Shown here piece after piece: positions 10,757-20,682 of a DNA stretch of 64,000 bases (its first letter is position 1; the number at the start of each line of letters is the position of its first letter). The DNA is from Tridacna crocea (Eukaryota; Mollusca; Bivalvia; Cardiida; Cardiidae). Both the position numbers and the translations under genes were made by a program. Under the pieces are notes generated by a model. It did not search any database. It was not told where the DNA came from and saw nothing but the letters and a program-made list of their open reading frames with translations. The DNA lies in assembly GCA_943736015.1 (NCBI GenBank), contig OX031068.1:28094296-28158295 (forward strand), read 5' to 3'.

Positions 10757-10905
10757 ATCTGACATGAGTTGGCTTTTGAGATAAGTTTCAATTAAACAAG
10801 TCTAGGAAAATGTTATTAAGCGAGCCTCTGGCGAGCTTAATAACATTTTCCTTGACAAGTTTAATAAAAGTTTTATCTCAAATGCCCATGAATGTCAGAT
10901 TCTTT
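10757..10905. repeat. long imperfect palindrome, 72-bp arms
   Basis: The inner 17 bp are perfect (GGAAAATGTTATTAAGC and its complement) around a loop near 10830. Outer arms still pair through GATCTGACATGAG / CATGAATGTCAGATTC. It fits a foldback MITE. Confidence 0.75.
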
Positions 10906-11215
10906 ATATCACATAATGATTTTTTACAAAATATAGATCAGATGATGCAAAACATCCATAAATGAACCTGCAGTATTTTCCATGAGACCCATTCACTTGT
11001 ATGAAATGCATACAAAATGACGTCAAAAATGATGTCACAAAAATGTGAAATCGAACTTGTGTAAGATGAGAAAATTCGAAACAGGTATATTACATTGAAA
11101 ACAAGGGAGGTTATGTGATAAAATGAAATCAGTGGATGAAAATTGAAACAAGGAGTACATTAAACATAGAGAAATGAAATAGAAATAAGAAATGATGCCT
11201 TAACAGCTATTTTAT
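10906..11215. other. AT-rich spacer
   Basis: No gene or repeat recognised. Confidence 0.4.
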
Positions 11216-11292
11216 GACTCCCACTGAGACTTGAACTCAGATTTCCTCTATTTGGACTATGTAGAGGCGTTTTACCATTAAACTACAGGAGT
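11216..11292 (-). tRNA. tRNA-like sequence with enlarged anticodon loop
   Basis: Minus strand, 77 nt. The 7-bp acceptor closes fully (ACTCCTG with TGGGAGT, two G-T pairs). The D stem is GTTT/AAAC, the T arm is perfect (CTGAG-TTCAAGT-CTCAG), the A box is TAGTTTAATGG and the B box GAGTTCAAGTC. The anticodon stem CCTCTA/TAGAGG pairs but closes an 11-nt loop (CATAGTCCAAA) instead of 7, so the anticodon is uncertain. The arms are better kept than in the SINE heads nearby. It could be a tRNA pseudogene, a tRNA with a tiny non-canonical insert, or a SINE head. Confidence 0.5.
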
Positions 11293-11489
11293 TTTCATAT
11301 ATATACTGCCAAGGCATAAAAAAAAACCTTATTACATTTCATATAATTTATATATATAGTCCATGTACCAGGTATTTCATGTTCAAAATTCCCAACAAAA
11401 ATGTTTTTAAAACTTTCTTTTAAATAAAAAATAAGTAGAAGTATGTTAATTTCTATGTACTTTGATGGATATTAAATCAGAATACAGTT
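11293..11489. other. AT-rich spacer
   Basis: No feature recognised. Confidence 0.35.
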
Positions 11490-11631
11490 TGTTCCAGAGA
11501 GAGTAGAAAAGGTGAAGGTGCTGGTTACCAACATTTTGTGAGAGCAGCATTTCATTCTTATCCCACGGTGTTTCAAAAGCTTTCTCTCAGAGAGTCATGA
11601 AAATGTGGTATTTCATTAAAAAAGGTTAACA
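11490..11631 (-). mobile_element. TTAA MITE remnant, family 1
   Basis: Core half (GGTGAAGGTGCTGGTTACCA), a 20-bp insertion, then an A-arm half ending AAAAAAGGTTAA. The left end is lost. Confidence 0.6.
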
Positions 11632-11795
11632 GATAACAATATTAATGACAAATGCTCAAAATAACATTCATTTGCTGCTAAAAAAATCAAATTCTTAAAA
11701 CTACAAATGACAAATTACCTTATGAACCTTTTATGATTTTTCCAAAATCATAGCAATGTCTTGTGTGACTTTCCAAAAAAATAGCACCGTTGCCC

Positions 11796-12024
11796 TTAAC
11801 TCTTTACCACACAACAAAATTTTGGACAGGTCCAAATTGAAAGAATTTGCAGACGACAAAATAAATGTGCCTGAAACATTGAAATTGGATGTGGGAAGGG
11901 TAGAAAACATTGTGGGAAAAGGAGAAAATGCTGGTTACCTGCATTTTCTCCTTTTCCCACAATGTTTTATAAAAGCCTTTTTCTCAGGGTCGTTAAAAGT
12001 CGGGATTGTGTGATAAAGAGTTAA
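11796..12024 (-). mobile_element. TTAA MITE, family 1, chain member 1 of 3
   Basis: TTAACTCTTTACCACACAAC to GATAAAGAGTTAA. Core intact except one base (GGTTACCTGC). Its right TTAA (12021-12024) is also the left TTAA of the next copy. Confidence 0.93.
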
Positions 12025-12249
12025 CCCTTTACCAAATGACAAAATTTTAGGCTTCTTCAAATTGAAAGCATTTGCAGACGACAAAATAAACGTAGCTCAA
12101 AATTTGAAAATTGACTGTAGGAGAGAAGAAAATATTGTGGCAAAAGGAGAAAATGCTGGTTACCAGCATATTCTCCTTTTCCCTCTATGTTTTCAAAAGG
12201 CCTCTTCTTCTGGGTCGTGAAAAACTGGGCTTGTTTGGTAATGGGTTAA
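12021..12249 (-). mobile_element. TTAA MITE, family 1, chain member 2 of 3
   Basis: TTAACCCTTTACCAAATGAC to GGTAATGGGTTAA. It shares TTAA with both neighbours. Confidence 0.93.
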
Positions 12250-12473
12250 CCCTTTACCAGTCAATGATGACTTTTAATGACCCTGAGGAAGAAACATTTT
12301 GAAAACATTGAGGGAAAAGGAGAAAATGCTAGTAACCAGCATTTTCTCCTTTTCCCACAAAGTTTTCTACCCTATCAAAGAAAAATTGTCATTTGAGCCA
12401 CTTTAAAATTTTTGTTCACAAAATGCTTTCAATTTGGATGGGTCTAAAATTTTGCTGTAGGGTAAAGGGTTAA
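12246..12473 (+). mobile_element. TTAA MITE, family 1, chain member 3 of 3
   Basis: TTAACCCTTTACCAGTCAAT to GGTAAAGGGTTAA. Opposite orientation to the other two; B arm of the CCTATCAAAGAAAAATTGTC subtype. Confidence 0.93.
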
Positions 12474-12567
12474 TTTCCCTATTTTAGATGGTGTGATGTT
12501 CCAATAAGTAAAGCTTCAGTTGGATCCAAATACCTGACAGTGTCAAACCAAAACTAGAAATGGCCAG

Positions 12568-12751
12568 TATACCTCTAAAGCATTTGCAGATGACAGTTTA
12601 AATGTGGCTAGGATTATGAGATTTGGCTGTGAAAGAGTTGAAAATATTGTGGGAAAAGGAGAAAATGCTGGTTAAAAGTATTCTTTTTCCTTTTAAAACA
12701 GTCTTATTCTCGGACTGTTAGAATTTTGGATTGTGTGGTAAAGTGCTAAAT
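12568..12751 (-). mobile_element. TTAA MITE, family 1, truncated
   Basis: Starts in the B arm (AAGCATTTGCAGATGACAG). The core's right half is degenerate (GGTTAAAAGTATTC). Ends GGTAAAGTGCTAA. Confidence 0.75.
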
Positions 12752-12796
12752 TGTGAGCCCACAGTATTTTACAAAGGCTTCTTTTTTTCAGGGTTT

Positions 12797-13013
12797 TTAA
12801 CCCTTTATCACATAATCCCAATTTTTAATGACCTTGGGGAAAAATGGCTATTGAAAACATTGTGGGGAAAAGAGAAAATGCTGGTAACTAGCATTTTCTC
12901 CTTTCCTTACATTGTTTTCTGTCCTATCAAAGGCAGAAATCCTCGTTTTTTTTGTCTGCAGATGCTTTCAATTTAATCTTGTGCAAAATTTTGTCGTTTG
13001 GTAAAGATTTTAA
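12797..13013 (+). mobile_element. TTAA MITE, family 1, chain member
   Basis: TTAACCCTTTATCACATAAT to GGTAAAGATTTTAA. The core is mostly kept (GGTAACTAGC). It shares its right TTAA with the next copy. Confidence 0.9.
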
Positions 13014-13265
13014 CCGTTTACCATACATTCCCGACTTTTAAAGACCTTGAAAAGGAGGACCTTTGAAAACATTTAAGGGAAAAAGAGAAAATGCTGGTAA
13101 CCTGCATTTTCTCCTTTCCCAACAATGCTTTCTATTCTATCATTGACAAATTTCATCATTCAGGGCACATACATGTTACTATCTGCAAATGCTTTCAAGT
13201 AAGACAAGTCAAATTTTTCTCTTGTAGTAAAGAGTTTTTGGTAAGGATTGTGTGGTAAAGGGTTA
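13010..13265 (+). mobile_element. TTAA MITE, family 1, chain member with extra tail
   Basis: TTAACCGTTTACCATACATT to GTAGTAAAGAGTTT. A second terminal fragment (GATTGTGTGGTAAAGGGTTA) is fused behind it, perhaps the end of a lost third copy. Confidence 0.8.
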
Positions 13266-13410
13266 GGATATGAGTTGTTGCTTCACCATCAATGTTAACA
13301 AGAGGGCCATGATAGCCCTGAAGTTGTACACCGGTCTTGGACCAAACATGAACCATTTTGCCAACATTCTTCCAAGTTTTCATAATGATTGAAATGAAAA
13401 TTTCACCAGA
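13266..13410. other. spacer
   Basis: No feature recognised. Confidence 0.3.
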
Positions 13411-13524
13411 GCCTAGCCTAGTACTGGTGAAACCCAGGAAACACGAACATGTGATCAGTCACTGTGATATGACTGAAATAACATTGAAAGTGGCATAAAA
13501 CACCCTTCAAACAAACAAACAAAA
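13411..13524 (+). repeat. SINE 3' end
   Basis: The body ACTGGTGAAACCCAGGAAAC, then GATATGACTGAAATAACATT and an (AAAC)n tail, match the 3' half of the SINE at 16836-17055. The tRNA head is missing. Confidence 0.65.
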
Positions 13525-13589
13525 TTTGACCTCTAGCTTGACCACAAGCACTTTTCTAGAATTGTTCTCAGTGACCTGGCTCCATATTT

Positions 13590-13800
13590 CCACGGCAACA
13601 GGATCCATTCCTCTTCTGCCACTGACTATTATCTTGAGAATAATTATATGGGAAAGCAGCCAGTGATTTGCAAAGGAAATTGAGCAGAATACTGGTAAAA
13701 TAGACTAGGAAAGCATTGATAGGACCTGGTGTGCTGGTAGCCACATTAATTCTGAAATAATGTTGAAAATGGTTTAAAACAATACAATCAACAATCTTTG
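13590..13800 (+). repeat. SINE body fragment
   Basis: CAACAGGATCCATTCCTCTT through GGAAAGCATTGATAGG to TGAAATAATGTTGAAAATGG parallels the SINE at 15588-15890. The head is missing. Confidence 0.65.
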
Positions 13801-14039
13801 AATCCATAACCAGTACTCAGGCTGTTACAGGATACTTATAAAGGTTATCCCTGTTCATCACAGGATTTGATCCTGGCACATTTCCCTAATCAACTGTTCC
13901 CCACCTATGTATTTCAAAAAATTTCTAAGCATCAGCCTTTAGTTATTACCCTATTTGATGATCCTGCAGAAGACAACTTTGGTTACCAGCATCTTCTCCT
14001 TTACCTATAATGATATCTACCTTTTTGCAGAAACAAGAC

Positions 14040-15130
14040 GGCCATGGTGGAAAATAAGTTGCTGACCTGAGTCTTTTGAACAAACGTGACCCATTTTCAA
14101 CCTCTCTTGACAAAGTTAATATGCTAAAAAGATTTTTACTGTGTATTTTACTGAAAATGTGGCATCTGGAGCGTAAAAAAGCTTTTTTTTTTCTTAGATA
14201 TGACTCCATGACCTAGTTATTGACCTGACATGACCTATTTGCAAACTGATGCAAGATACAAACAAGACAAACCTTCTAACCAGCGTTCATGAGTTTTGCC
14301 CTAAAAATGTGGCCTCTACAAAGTACACAAGGTTTTTCCAGGATCTGATCAAGTGACCTACCTTTTTATCCATCATGACCAATTTTCAAACTTGTTTGAG
14401 ACATCATCAAGACAAACATTCTGACTAACTTTCAGGAGTTTTGGACGGTAAATGCGGCCTCTAGAGCATACACAAGGTATTTCCAAGATTTGACCTAACA
14501 TAGTTTCTTACTGGACATGACCCATTTTCAAACTCCTTTAACTCTTTACCACACAATGACGACTCTGGTGACCCTGAAGTAGAAGCCTTTTGAAAACATT
14601 GTGGAAAAAGGAGAAAATGCTGGTAACCAGCATTTTCTCCTTTTCCCACAACGTTTTCCACCTTTCCCAGATCAAATTTTTATTTTTCAGTCATGTATTT
14701 TGTCGTCTGCTAATGCTTTCAATTTGGACCAGTACTATAATTTTGTTGTTTGGTAAAGACTTAAGGTAACATCTAAACAAACATTTTCATTAATTTTTTG
14801 CGAGTTTTTGGACAAAAATGTGGCCTTTTGAGTGTTCACATGGTTTTTCGAAGATCTGACCTAGTGACATACGTTTTGACCAGAAATGATCCGAATTGAC
14901 TCATTTTCAAACACATCTGAGGTATCATCTAGACAAAGATCTGGACCAACTGTCATGATTTCCTACAGAAAAATGTGGTTTCCAGATTATACACAAGGTT
15001 TTTCTAAACTTTGACCTAGTGACCTAGTTTTTGATTGGACATGGCCCATTTTCAAACCAGACCAAGATACGTGTATCATCAAGCCAAACATTCTGGCTAA
15101 CTTTCAGGACTTTTAGACTAAAAATGTTGT
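14040..15130. repeat. degenerate 145-bp tandem repeat, about 7 copies
   Basis: Recurring blocks are GACCTAGTGACCTA, GACATGACCCATTTTCAAAC, CATCWAGACAAACATTCTG and AAAAATGTGGCCTCTAGA. The CATTTTCAAAC block lies near 14091, 14232, 14381, 14523, 14902 and 15048, that is every 141-152 bp once the MITE at 14538-14764 is removed. Copies are heavily diverged, so the array is old. Confidence 0.8.
14538..14764 (+). mobile_element. TTAA MITE, family 1, inside the 145-bp repeat
   Basis: TTAACTCTTTACCACACAAT to GGTAAAGACTTAA. Perfect core centre GCTGGTAACCAGC. It splits one monomer of the surrounding tandem repeat, so it is younger than that repeat. Confidence 0.92.
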
Positions 15131-15587
15131 TAAGAAGTTAAGCACGGTAGCACAAATTCACCAAAAATAATATTAGCTATATCTGACTGGTAATTATAGT
15201 TCTTAGGGTTGCATTCTTTATATTTGACTGGTAAACTTTACGATTTCATAAACTTTCGTGAAGTACAAACCTTACATTATGTTCTTGAAGCACAAAGTGG
15301 GCACCTTACAGGTAGGAGGAGCATATCATTCATTTTCGTGCTTTGTGAAAGTTGACCAGTCGAATACAGCTATTGAAATAAAAACATTCAGGTATTTACT
15401 ATTGGCTTGAAAGTTCTGTGTACTTATTTGGCTGGATAAATGTTGACATCTTCAGCAATGTTAAAACAGTTAACATAAGATTCATCATTCAAATTAATTC
15501 ATAAATTAATTGATGTCACAGCAGCCAGTGTATCTATTTATATTTCCTTGAGTTTCTTTTTATCAGTAGTTTGCATAATCTTCTGCT
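15131..15587. other. unassigned sequence
   Basis: AT-rich with no supported gene or repeat boundary. Confidence 0.4.
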
Positions 15588-15890
15588 AGCCCCTGTAGCT
15601 CAGTCGGCAGCAAACAGGACTTGAGAACAGGGTGTTGTGTTGTTTCTGCCAATTTCTCTACGAGGATTGATGATAGTCATTGCAACAGGATTCATTCCTC
15701 TCTCACCGCTGATCGTTGTTTTCATGATGGTTATGTGGGAAAGCAGGGAAAGAAGCCTTGGAAACAATATTGTGCAGATGCTGGTAACAGAAACTCCAGG
15801 AAAGTATTGATAGGTGCACTGGCCGCCATAATAAAACTGAAATAATGTTGTAAATTGCGTTAAACACAATAAAATCAATCAATCAATCAT
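15588..15890 (+). repeat. tRNA-derived SINE
   Basis: Head GCCCCTGTAGCTCAGTCGGC (A box TAGCTCAGTCGG). The body includes CATTGCAACAGGATTCATTC and GGAAAGTATTGATAGGTGCA. The tail is TGAAATAATGTTGTAAATTG plus (ATCA)n. The B box is weak, so transcription competence is doubtful. Confidence 0.7.
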
Positions 15891-16400
15891 CAGAATAATC
15901 TTCTTCCCAAGTCACTGACTACTTTCAAATATAACAATTGTCAAAACAATGATTAGAGGCAGCTGTGAGAAAAGACTGAATCCTGCTACAATATCTACAA
16001 TTATCAATTTTCAGAAAGAAATTGCCGAAGCTGCCGACTAGCGCCAGCAACTGCCTGGTCTGAAGTATTGTACGCACCAACTTGGCTTGATATCTAGATA
16101 GAATCTAGGTAAGTGGGTAAGTAAGTAGTTCGCTTATAAAAATTTTTACAGCAACCATAAGAATAGGTTCTACTATGCTATGCTTTCATAAATACTAGAA
16201 ATATGTATACATCTTTTTATTACCAACAGTACAACTAGCAATAAAAGATCTATAGATATTTGAAATGGGTTTCTCTTTGAGACTGATCAGATGAAATGAT
16301 ACCCACATGTTGGATTGTTGATCTCAAAGACAAACACAGATGTAACATGCATATTCTCCTTTTGCCACAAGGATTTCACTTAGACATCTTTTCAAACTAA
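15891..16400. other. unassigned sequence
   Basis: No gene recognised. A short string TTCTCCTTTTGCCACAAGG at about 16355 recalls the MITE core. Confidence 0.4.
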
Positions 16401-16835
16401 TGTCACAGAGAGAGGTTAGATATATAAGAACTTGAAACATGCCTTGCTATTGAGCTAGCTTTTAGAGCGATGCGGTTTGGTGCATTTCTCTCCGCGGAAG
16501 TTAAGCAATGTGCGCTAGGTTAGTGCCTGGATGGGTGACCAGGACGTTGCACGTTATATTTGATGGCAACGGTGGGAGGCCTTCCTCCATGCACATTCCC
16601 CTGGTTTATTTGCATGTACATGCTTGTAATACCAGTCTCAGGGTCGAGACTTCTGAAAGTGGGGAGAAATGTCACAAAGAGAGGTTAGGTATAAAGCACT
16701 TGAAACCTGCCTTGCTGCTGGGATAGCTTTTACAGCGATGTGGTTTGGTATATTTCTCTCCATGATACTTAAGCAACATGCATTAGCTTAATGCCTGGAT
16801 GGGTGACCAGTTCGTTCCATGTTACACTGAAATCA
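16401..16835 (+). repeat. dimer of a 5S rRNA-derived unit
   Basis: Two copies of one unit begin TGTCACARAGAGAGGTTAG at 16401 and 16680 (279 bp apart). Each runs through CCTTGCTRYTG into a 5S-like segment. The first 5S-like part is about 16455-16560 (GAAGTTAAGCAATGTG, then TGGATGGGTGACC). The second is about 16727-16830 (ACTTAAGCAACATGC, same TGGATGGGTGACC). The internal control region of 5S genes is therefore kept while the flanks are not 5S. It fits a 5S-headed SINE (SINE3 class) or 5S pseudogenes, not an rRNA gene. Confidence 0.7.
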
Positions 16836-17055
16836 GGGGTCATATGTGGCTCAGAGGTAAAGTGTAGGACTTGTGACCTGGAGATCCGTGATGACAGCCT
16901 CGCTGGGTTTTTCTCAAGATGGTCTCTGGCAAGACCATTCAGAGTGCTAGTAAAACTAGTACTGGTAAAACCCAGGAAAACATGAATAAGTCAGCTGTTG
17001 CCCTGATATGACTGAAGTAAGGTTGAAAGCAGCCTTAAACACCATCCAAGCCAAA
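16836..17055 (+). repeat. tRNA-derived SINE
   Basis: Head ATGTGGCTCAGAGGTAAAGT (A-box-like), anticodon-like arm GGACTTGTGACC, body ACTGGTAAAACCCAGGAAAA and tail GATATGACTGAAGTAAGG. The 3' half is shared with 13411-13524. It follows the 5S-derived dimer directly. Confidence 0.65.
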
Positions 17056-17155
17056 AACAAAACTACCCTGAAATCGCTGTTAGTTTCCCATACTGTATTT
17101 CACTTAAATAATGCTCTCTCCCTAATAGTAGCCCTCCCCCACAATATTACTTACT

Positions 17156-17560
17156 CACCAACTGACATAGCTCAGTAGGTAGAGCATAGGACCCATGACC
17201 ACAATGTTTCGGGTCACTACAGGTTGTGGCTTTGAATCCCCTGCTGGCAAACCAAAATTACTAAAATTCTTTCGGATGAGACATTAAACCGAGATCCCGT
17301 GTGAATGTGCTATATGCCGAGCACGTTAAAGAACCAGGCAAAGCTCTCAGCAGTATCCCGGACTATCCCCCGTAACTAACTGTCTTCTTGGGGCCTTGCT
17401 CAGATGGGCAACCTGTAACAACGATAAATGAACTGAAAACCAGTATTACTTACTCCAGAGGCCTCCAGACAACCCACATCCACATCCAATCTGGTGTGTC
17501 CGCAACTGCAGTGACCAAATTCCAAATCCAAGATAACTTCACAATGAAGATGAAATTTAA
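17156..17560 (+). repeat. tRNA-headed SINE with conserved central domain
   Basis: Head ACATAGCTCAGTAGGTAGAG with an A box, a B-box-like GGCTTTGAATCCCC, then the block CGGATGAGACATTAAACCGA and GTTAAAGAACC, which is widely conserved among invertebrate SINEs. An insertion appears to lie in the anticodon region. Confidence 0.75.
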
Positions 17561-17727
17561 TGATTACAATATATCATAAAAATAAACTTACCAGTGCGGC
17601 ATTAACATAATCCTAATTACATGTACATCATTCACTTGATGTCATCAACACCCGAGTATCCCAATATACATAATTATGCTTTCTATACCATTATAAACTT
17701 CTGGTAGCACAATATTTCTCAAATTGC

Positions 17728-17894
17728 TTAACCCTTTATGATAAAATTTTAGACTGGTCCAAATTGAAAGCAATAGCTGATGACAAAATAAATGTGACTG
17801 AAAATTCAAACTTTGTTTTGAGAAGGGTAGAAAATATTGTGGGAAAAGGAGAAAATGCTGGTTACCAAAAGTAGGGATTGTGTGGTAATCGCTT
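17728..17894 (-). mobile_element. TTAA MITE, family 1, right half of core deleted
   Basis: TTAACCCTTTATGATAAAAT through GCTGGTTACC, then a jump to AAAAGTAGGGATTGTGTGG. The right terminus is damaged and adjoins the next copy. Confidence 0.85.
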
Positions 17895-18106
17895 ACCCCT
17901 ATACCAAACAATCCACAAGTTTTAGGATCGTAAGATGGAAGCCTTTTGAAAACATTGTGGGAAAAGGAGAAAATGCTGGTAACCAGCATTTCCTCCTTTT
18001 CCGGCAGTTTTCTACAAATTCCAGTTTTTGAGTTTAGTTTATTATTGTTGTCTGCAAGACTTGCTTTTAATTTGGAGCAGTCTAAAATTTTGTTGTTTGG
18101 TAAAGG
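17892..18106 (+). mobile_element. TTAA MITE, family 1
   Basis: TTACCCCTATACCAAACAAT to GTTTGGTAAAGGCTC. The core is intact on the left and slightly shortened on the right. Both TTAA ends are mutated. Confidence 0.85.
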
Positions 18107-18419
18107 CTCGAAAAACACTTTTAGGAAAGTGTTCCATATAAAATGTGAATGCTATTTTCATGTCTTAATGAATCATGATTGGCAGTAAAATTGATACAGT
18201 CTGCATTAATACAGCGGGTCTTTCAAATGGTGAAAATTCTTCTTTTCTGAAACCGCTGGTCAGACTTTAAAATAATTTCACAGAAATGTTTTTCGGGTCA
18301 CCCTGTTTGCAAACTGGAAAATTTTTATCAATTGAAAATAACAGCCAATTGGCCAATTGTTGGCACCTGCATGTGGTGCTCTTGTTCGATTTATGTTTTC
18401 AGTCACCTAATTGAGGTAA
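18107..18419. other. unassigned sequence
   Basis: No feature recognised. Confidence 0.35.
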
Positions 18420-18607
18420 TTGCCATCACTGTCTGCACAGGTCATATTCTTTGAAGATTCTACCTGTCTACTATGGAGCATCAACCATCCTCTGTATACC
18501 TGGGAAAAGTAGGGCTTATACCGAAGCCAGTAGCCTATTACCCAAGCATGTACGGGCTGTTTGAATAAATGGCTGATTTCAATTTCAATTTCAATTTTAA
18601 TCTCAAT
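18420..18607 (+). repeat. retroposon 3' fragment with (TTTCAA)n tail
   Basis: Ends GTTTGAATAAATGGCTGATT followed by repeated TTTCAA. A simple-sequence tail after a non-repetitive body suggests a LINE or SINE 3' end. No head or coding part seen. Confidence 0.5.
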
Positions 18608-18814
18608 GTACATAGAGCTAGGCCACCAGCCCAACATACAAAATACAACATTACAAAAGCTAACTGTTAGAGTTGTCAATTTGTAAAATCCTTAACCAAA
18701 AACAATTCCTATTTGATAGCTGATTATACCAAGATCTATCTATCCATTTGAAGTACATGAAGGTCCTTGGCATAGGTTACATGCTGGCCGTTTAAAGCTA
18801 AATGAATTGCACCA

Positions 18815-18918
18815 TTCTGATCACCAGCATTTGCTCAGAAATTTCCTTTTACCACAACGTTTTCAGACGACTTCTTCCTTTGGGCCATAAAAACCAGGGA
18901 TTGTTTGGTAAAGGGTTA
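18815..18918 (-). mobile_element. TTAA MITE, family 1, right half only
   Basis: Starts near the core (GATCACCAGCATTTGCTC) and ends TTTGGTAAAGGGTTAA. Confidence 0.7.
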
Positions 18919-19018
18919 AAAACAAGGAATAATGCTCATACCAAGCATTTTATCAAACAATATTTTCAACTCTCCCAGAGAGAAAAAATTCCATCCTTAG
19001 AAGTATGAGCCACAGTTA

Positions 19019-20470
19019 CCGTATAACGTATTTTTTTTACGTGCTGCCAATTTTTACTAATTTTTACACACCAGAAAGATTCGTAAAAATTCAACGCGAA
19101 AAAAATCACAGCGTAAAACCATAGTATTGTATAAATATGAAATAAAGGGTTATCAGTATCTAAAACCTGTGCACTAAATACACGCAATATAAGAATTTTT
19201 TCACTTGTGTTCCGATTACATGTGATATGACTTCTCTCAATCACTCATCTCTATTTGGATGTTTTAAGCTATATTTTAAGCCTTCCGTACCAAAATAGAA
19301 AAACAACAGAGAGTTCCAATCCATACTATATGTTAATTGAATGATCTGACACCACGTAAACGAGGTAGTACAGATAACTGTCCCCAAAGGCGATGTTACT
19401 TTTTGACTGGTCGCCTCTGGGTACAGAGACAATCCGCACAAAATCAGATGAAAGTTCCACACAGATTTTGTGCGCAAGTTTGAACTCTTATAATTTCGCA
19501 AATAGAGCACAAAACCAGGATTTAAACATACCTATTGCTTTTGTATTCAATATTCCTTCGTTTGAAATACAAATACTTTCAATTTAAATGCTGAACGTTA
19601 GAAAAAATACATGTATTTCATCAGTTACTCAAGTTGTTTATGTTCCCAAAAACATTCAAAATGGCCGCCACGCACTACAAATTTCGTCTGTGATTTTTCG
19701 GAGATAAACATGTTATAAAAGACTGCTACAAGCTCTTTATGTAATGAATGGTTTCAATTTATTTCTGGGCATGTTAATTAATAAAGGTTTATGGCATTTT
19801 GCTGCAATACAGATAAAACTGACGAAACAGAAAGTCAGTATAGCGCTCTGTATTTGCTACCTGGAAATTTACAATGGACTTGAGACGGTACGGTGTACAG
19901 TAAATGTCCAAATATGAAAAAGATCACCAGAGCGTCTCATTCTTGAGACTAGTAAACAAGGCACCTTCATGATACTCGACATGTTGATTGTGGTGGTGAT
20001 GAGAATTTGACTCGGCATTGGGCCACTTCAAAAATGTCACCAATGGGTCTTGTGAAAAGACGTGGCTGTACAACTGCAAAACCCGAGGTTTTAAAATTTC
20101 GATGAGCTAAAGGCGGGCTTTCTAAACAGAGTGAAAAAAGTAATGACAGATGACTATGTGCCTCCACAGTTAGTTATCAATTATGATCGTACAGGTACCG
20201 TATTTGTTAAAACAGTTGTTCGCACGTCAAAACAATTACCACTATTTGCATGCCAAACAAAGGGTGACACTTTTCTTTCAACCTGTATTTAAAACAAACA
20301 ATACACTTATAATCTTACATGAAAGAGTGGACAATGCACTGATATTTTTAATGCTGTAATTTTTTACGCATGTTTAGAAATAGTAAAAAATAAAATTGTA
20401 AAAATTTAAATCACATGTTTTTAGCTCAAATTCGTAAATTTTTACAGCAGTAAAAAAACCCGTTATACGG
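19019..20470 (+). mobile_element. pogo-like (Tc1/mariner) element, internally deleted
   Basis: Terminal repeats CCGTATAACG are exact at both ends and extend into a T-rich stretch plus TTTTTAC. TA is present on each side (19017-19018 and 20471-20472), matching the TA target duplication of Tc1/mariner-type elements. At 1,452 bp it is shorter than a full element. Only a fragment of transposase is left near the right end. It sits inside a family 1 MITE. Confidence 0.75.
20019..20292 (+). pseudogene. pogo-type DDE transposase fragment, frameshifted
   Basis: Frame 1 (20019-20102) reads a segment containing MGLVKRRGCTTAKPEV, which matches the conserved RMG-VKRKGTT-AK segment of pogo/Tigger transposases upstream of the catalytic domain. 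After a +1 shift, 20101-20292 gives a DELKAGFL segment and then LVINYDRTG. The Asp at 20185-20187 corresponds to the first catalytic Asp of the NWDQTG-type motif. The frame ends at TAA (20290), and the element ends 180 bp later, so the second and third catalytic residues are absent. Clearly dead. Confidence 0.75.
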
Positions 20471-20682
20471 TATTTTGATCAGAATTTTTTTGTCTGGTAA
20501 AGAGTTATTCTCATATTTTATAAAGAATTCTATAATTGTTTGATCTTATCATGCATTGTACTTAGACAGAAATCGTACCAAGAGATCAATTAGCATAACC
20601 GATATACACAGATATGTAGGTCTATAAGCCGAAGATTTTTGGTGAGAGATTTCAGCGATATGCTGATATATACTGAAGTGTT

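Larger units (their letters stand above)
18915..20507 (+). mobile_element. TTAA MITE, family 1, split by a pogo-like element
   Basis: Left part 18915-19018 has TTAA, a shortened core (GGAATAATGCTCATACCAAG) and part of the B arm. Right part 20471-20507 ends GTCTGGTAAAGAGTTA. Removing 19019-20470 and one TA joins the two into one B arm. Confidence 0.65.

Noticed and set aside
16455-16560. Functional 5S rRNA gene
   Set aside because: Only the internal control region is conserved; the 5' and 3' stems and terminator are not.
17645-18118. 157-codon minus frame as a gene
   Set aside because: It spans two abutting MITEs.
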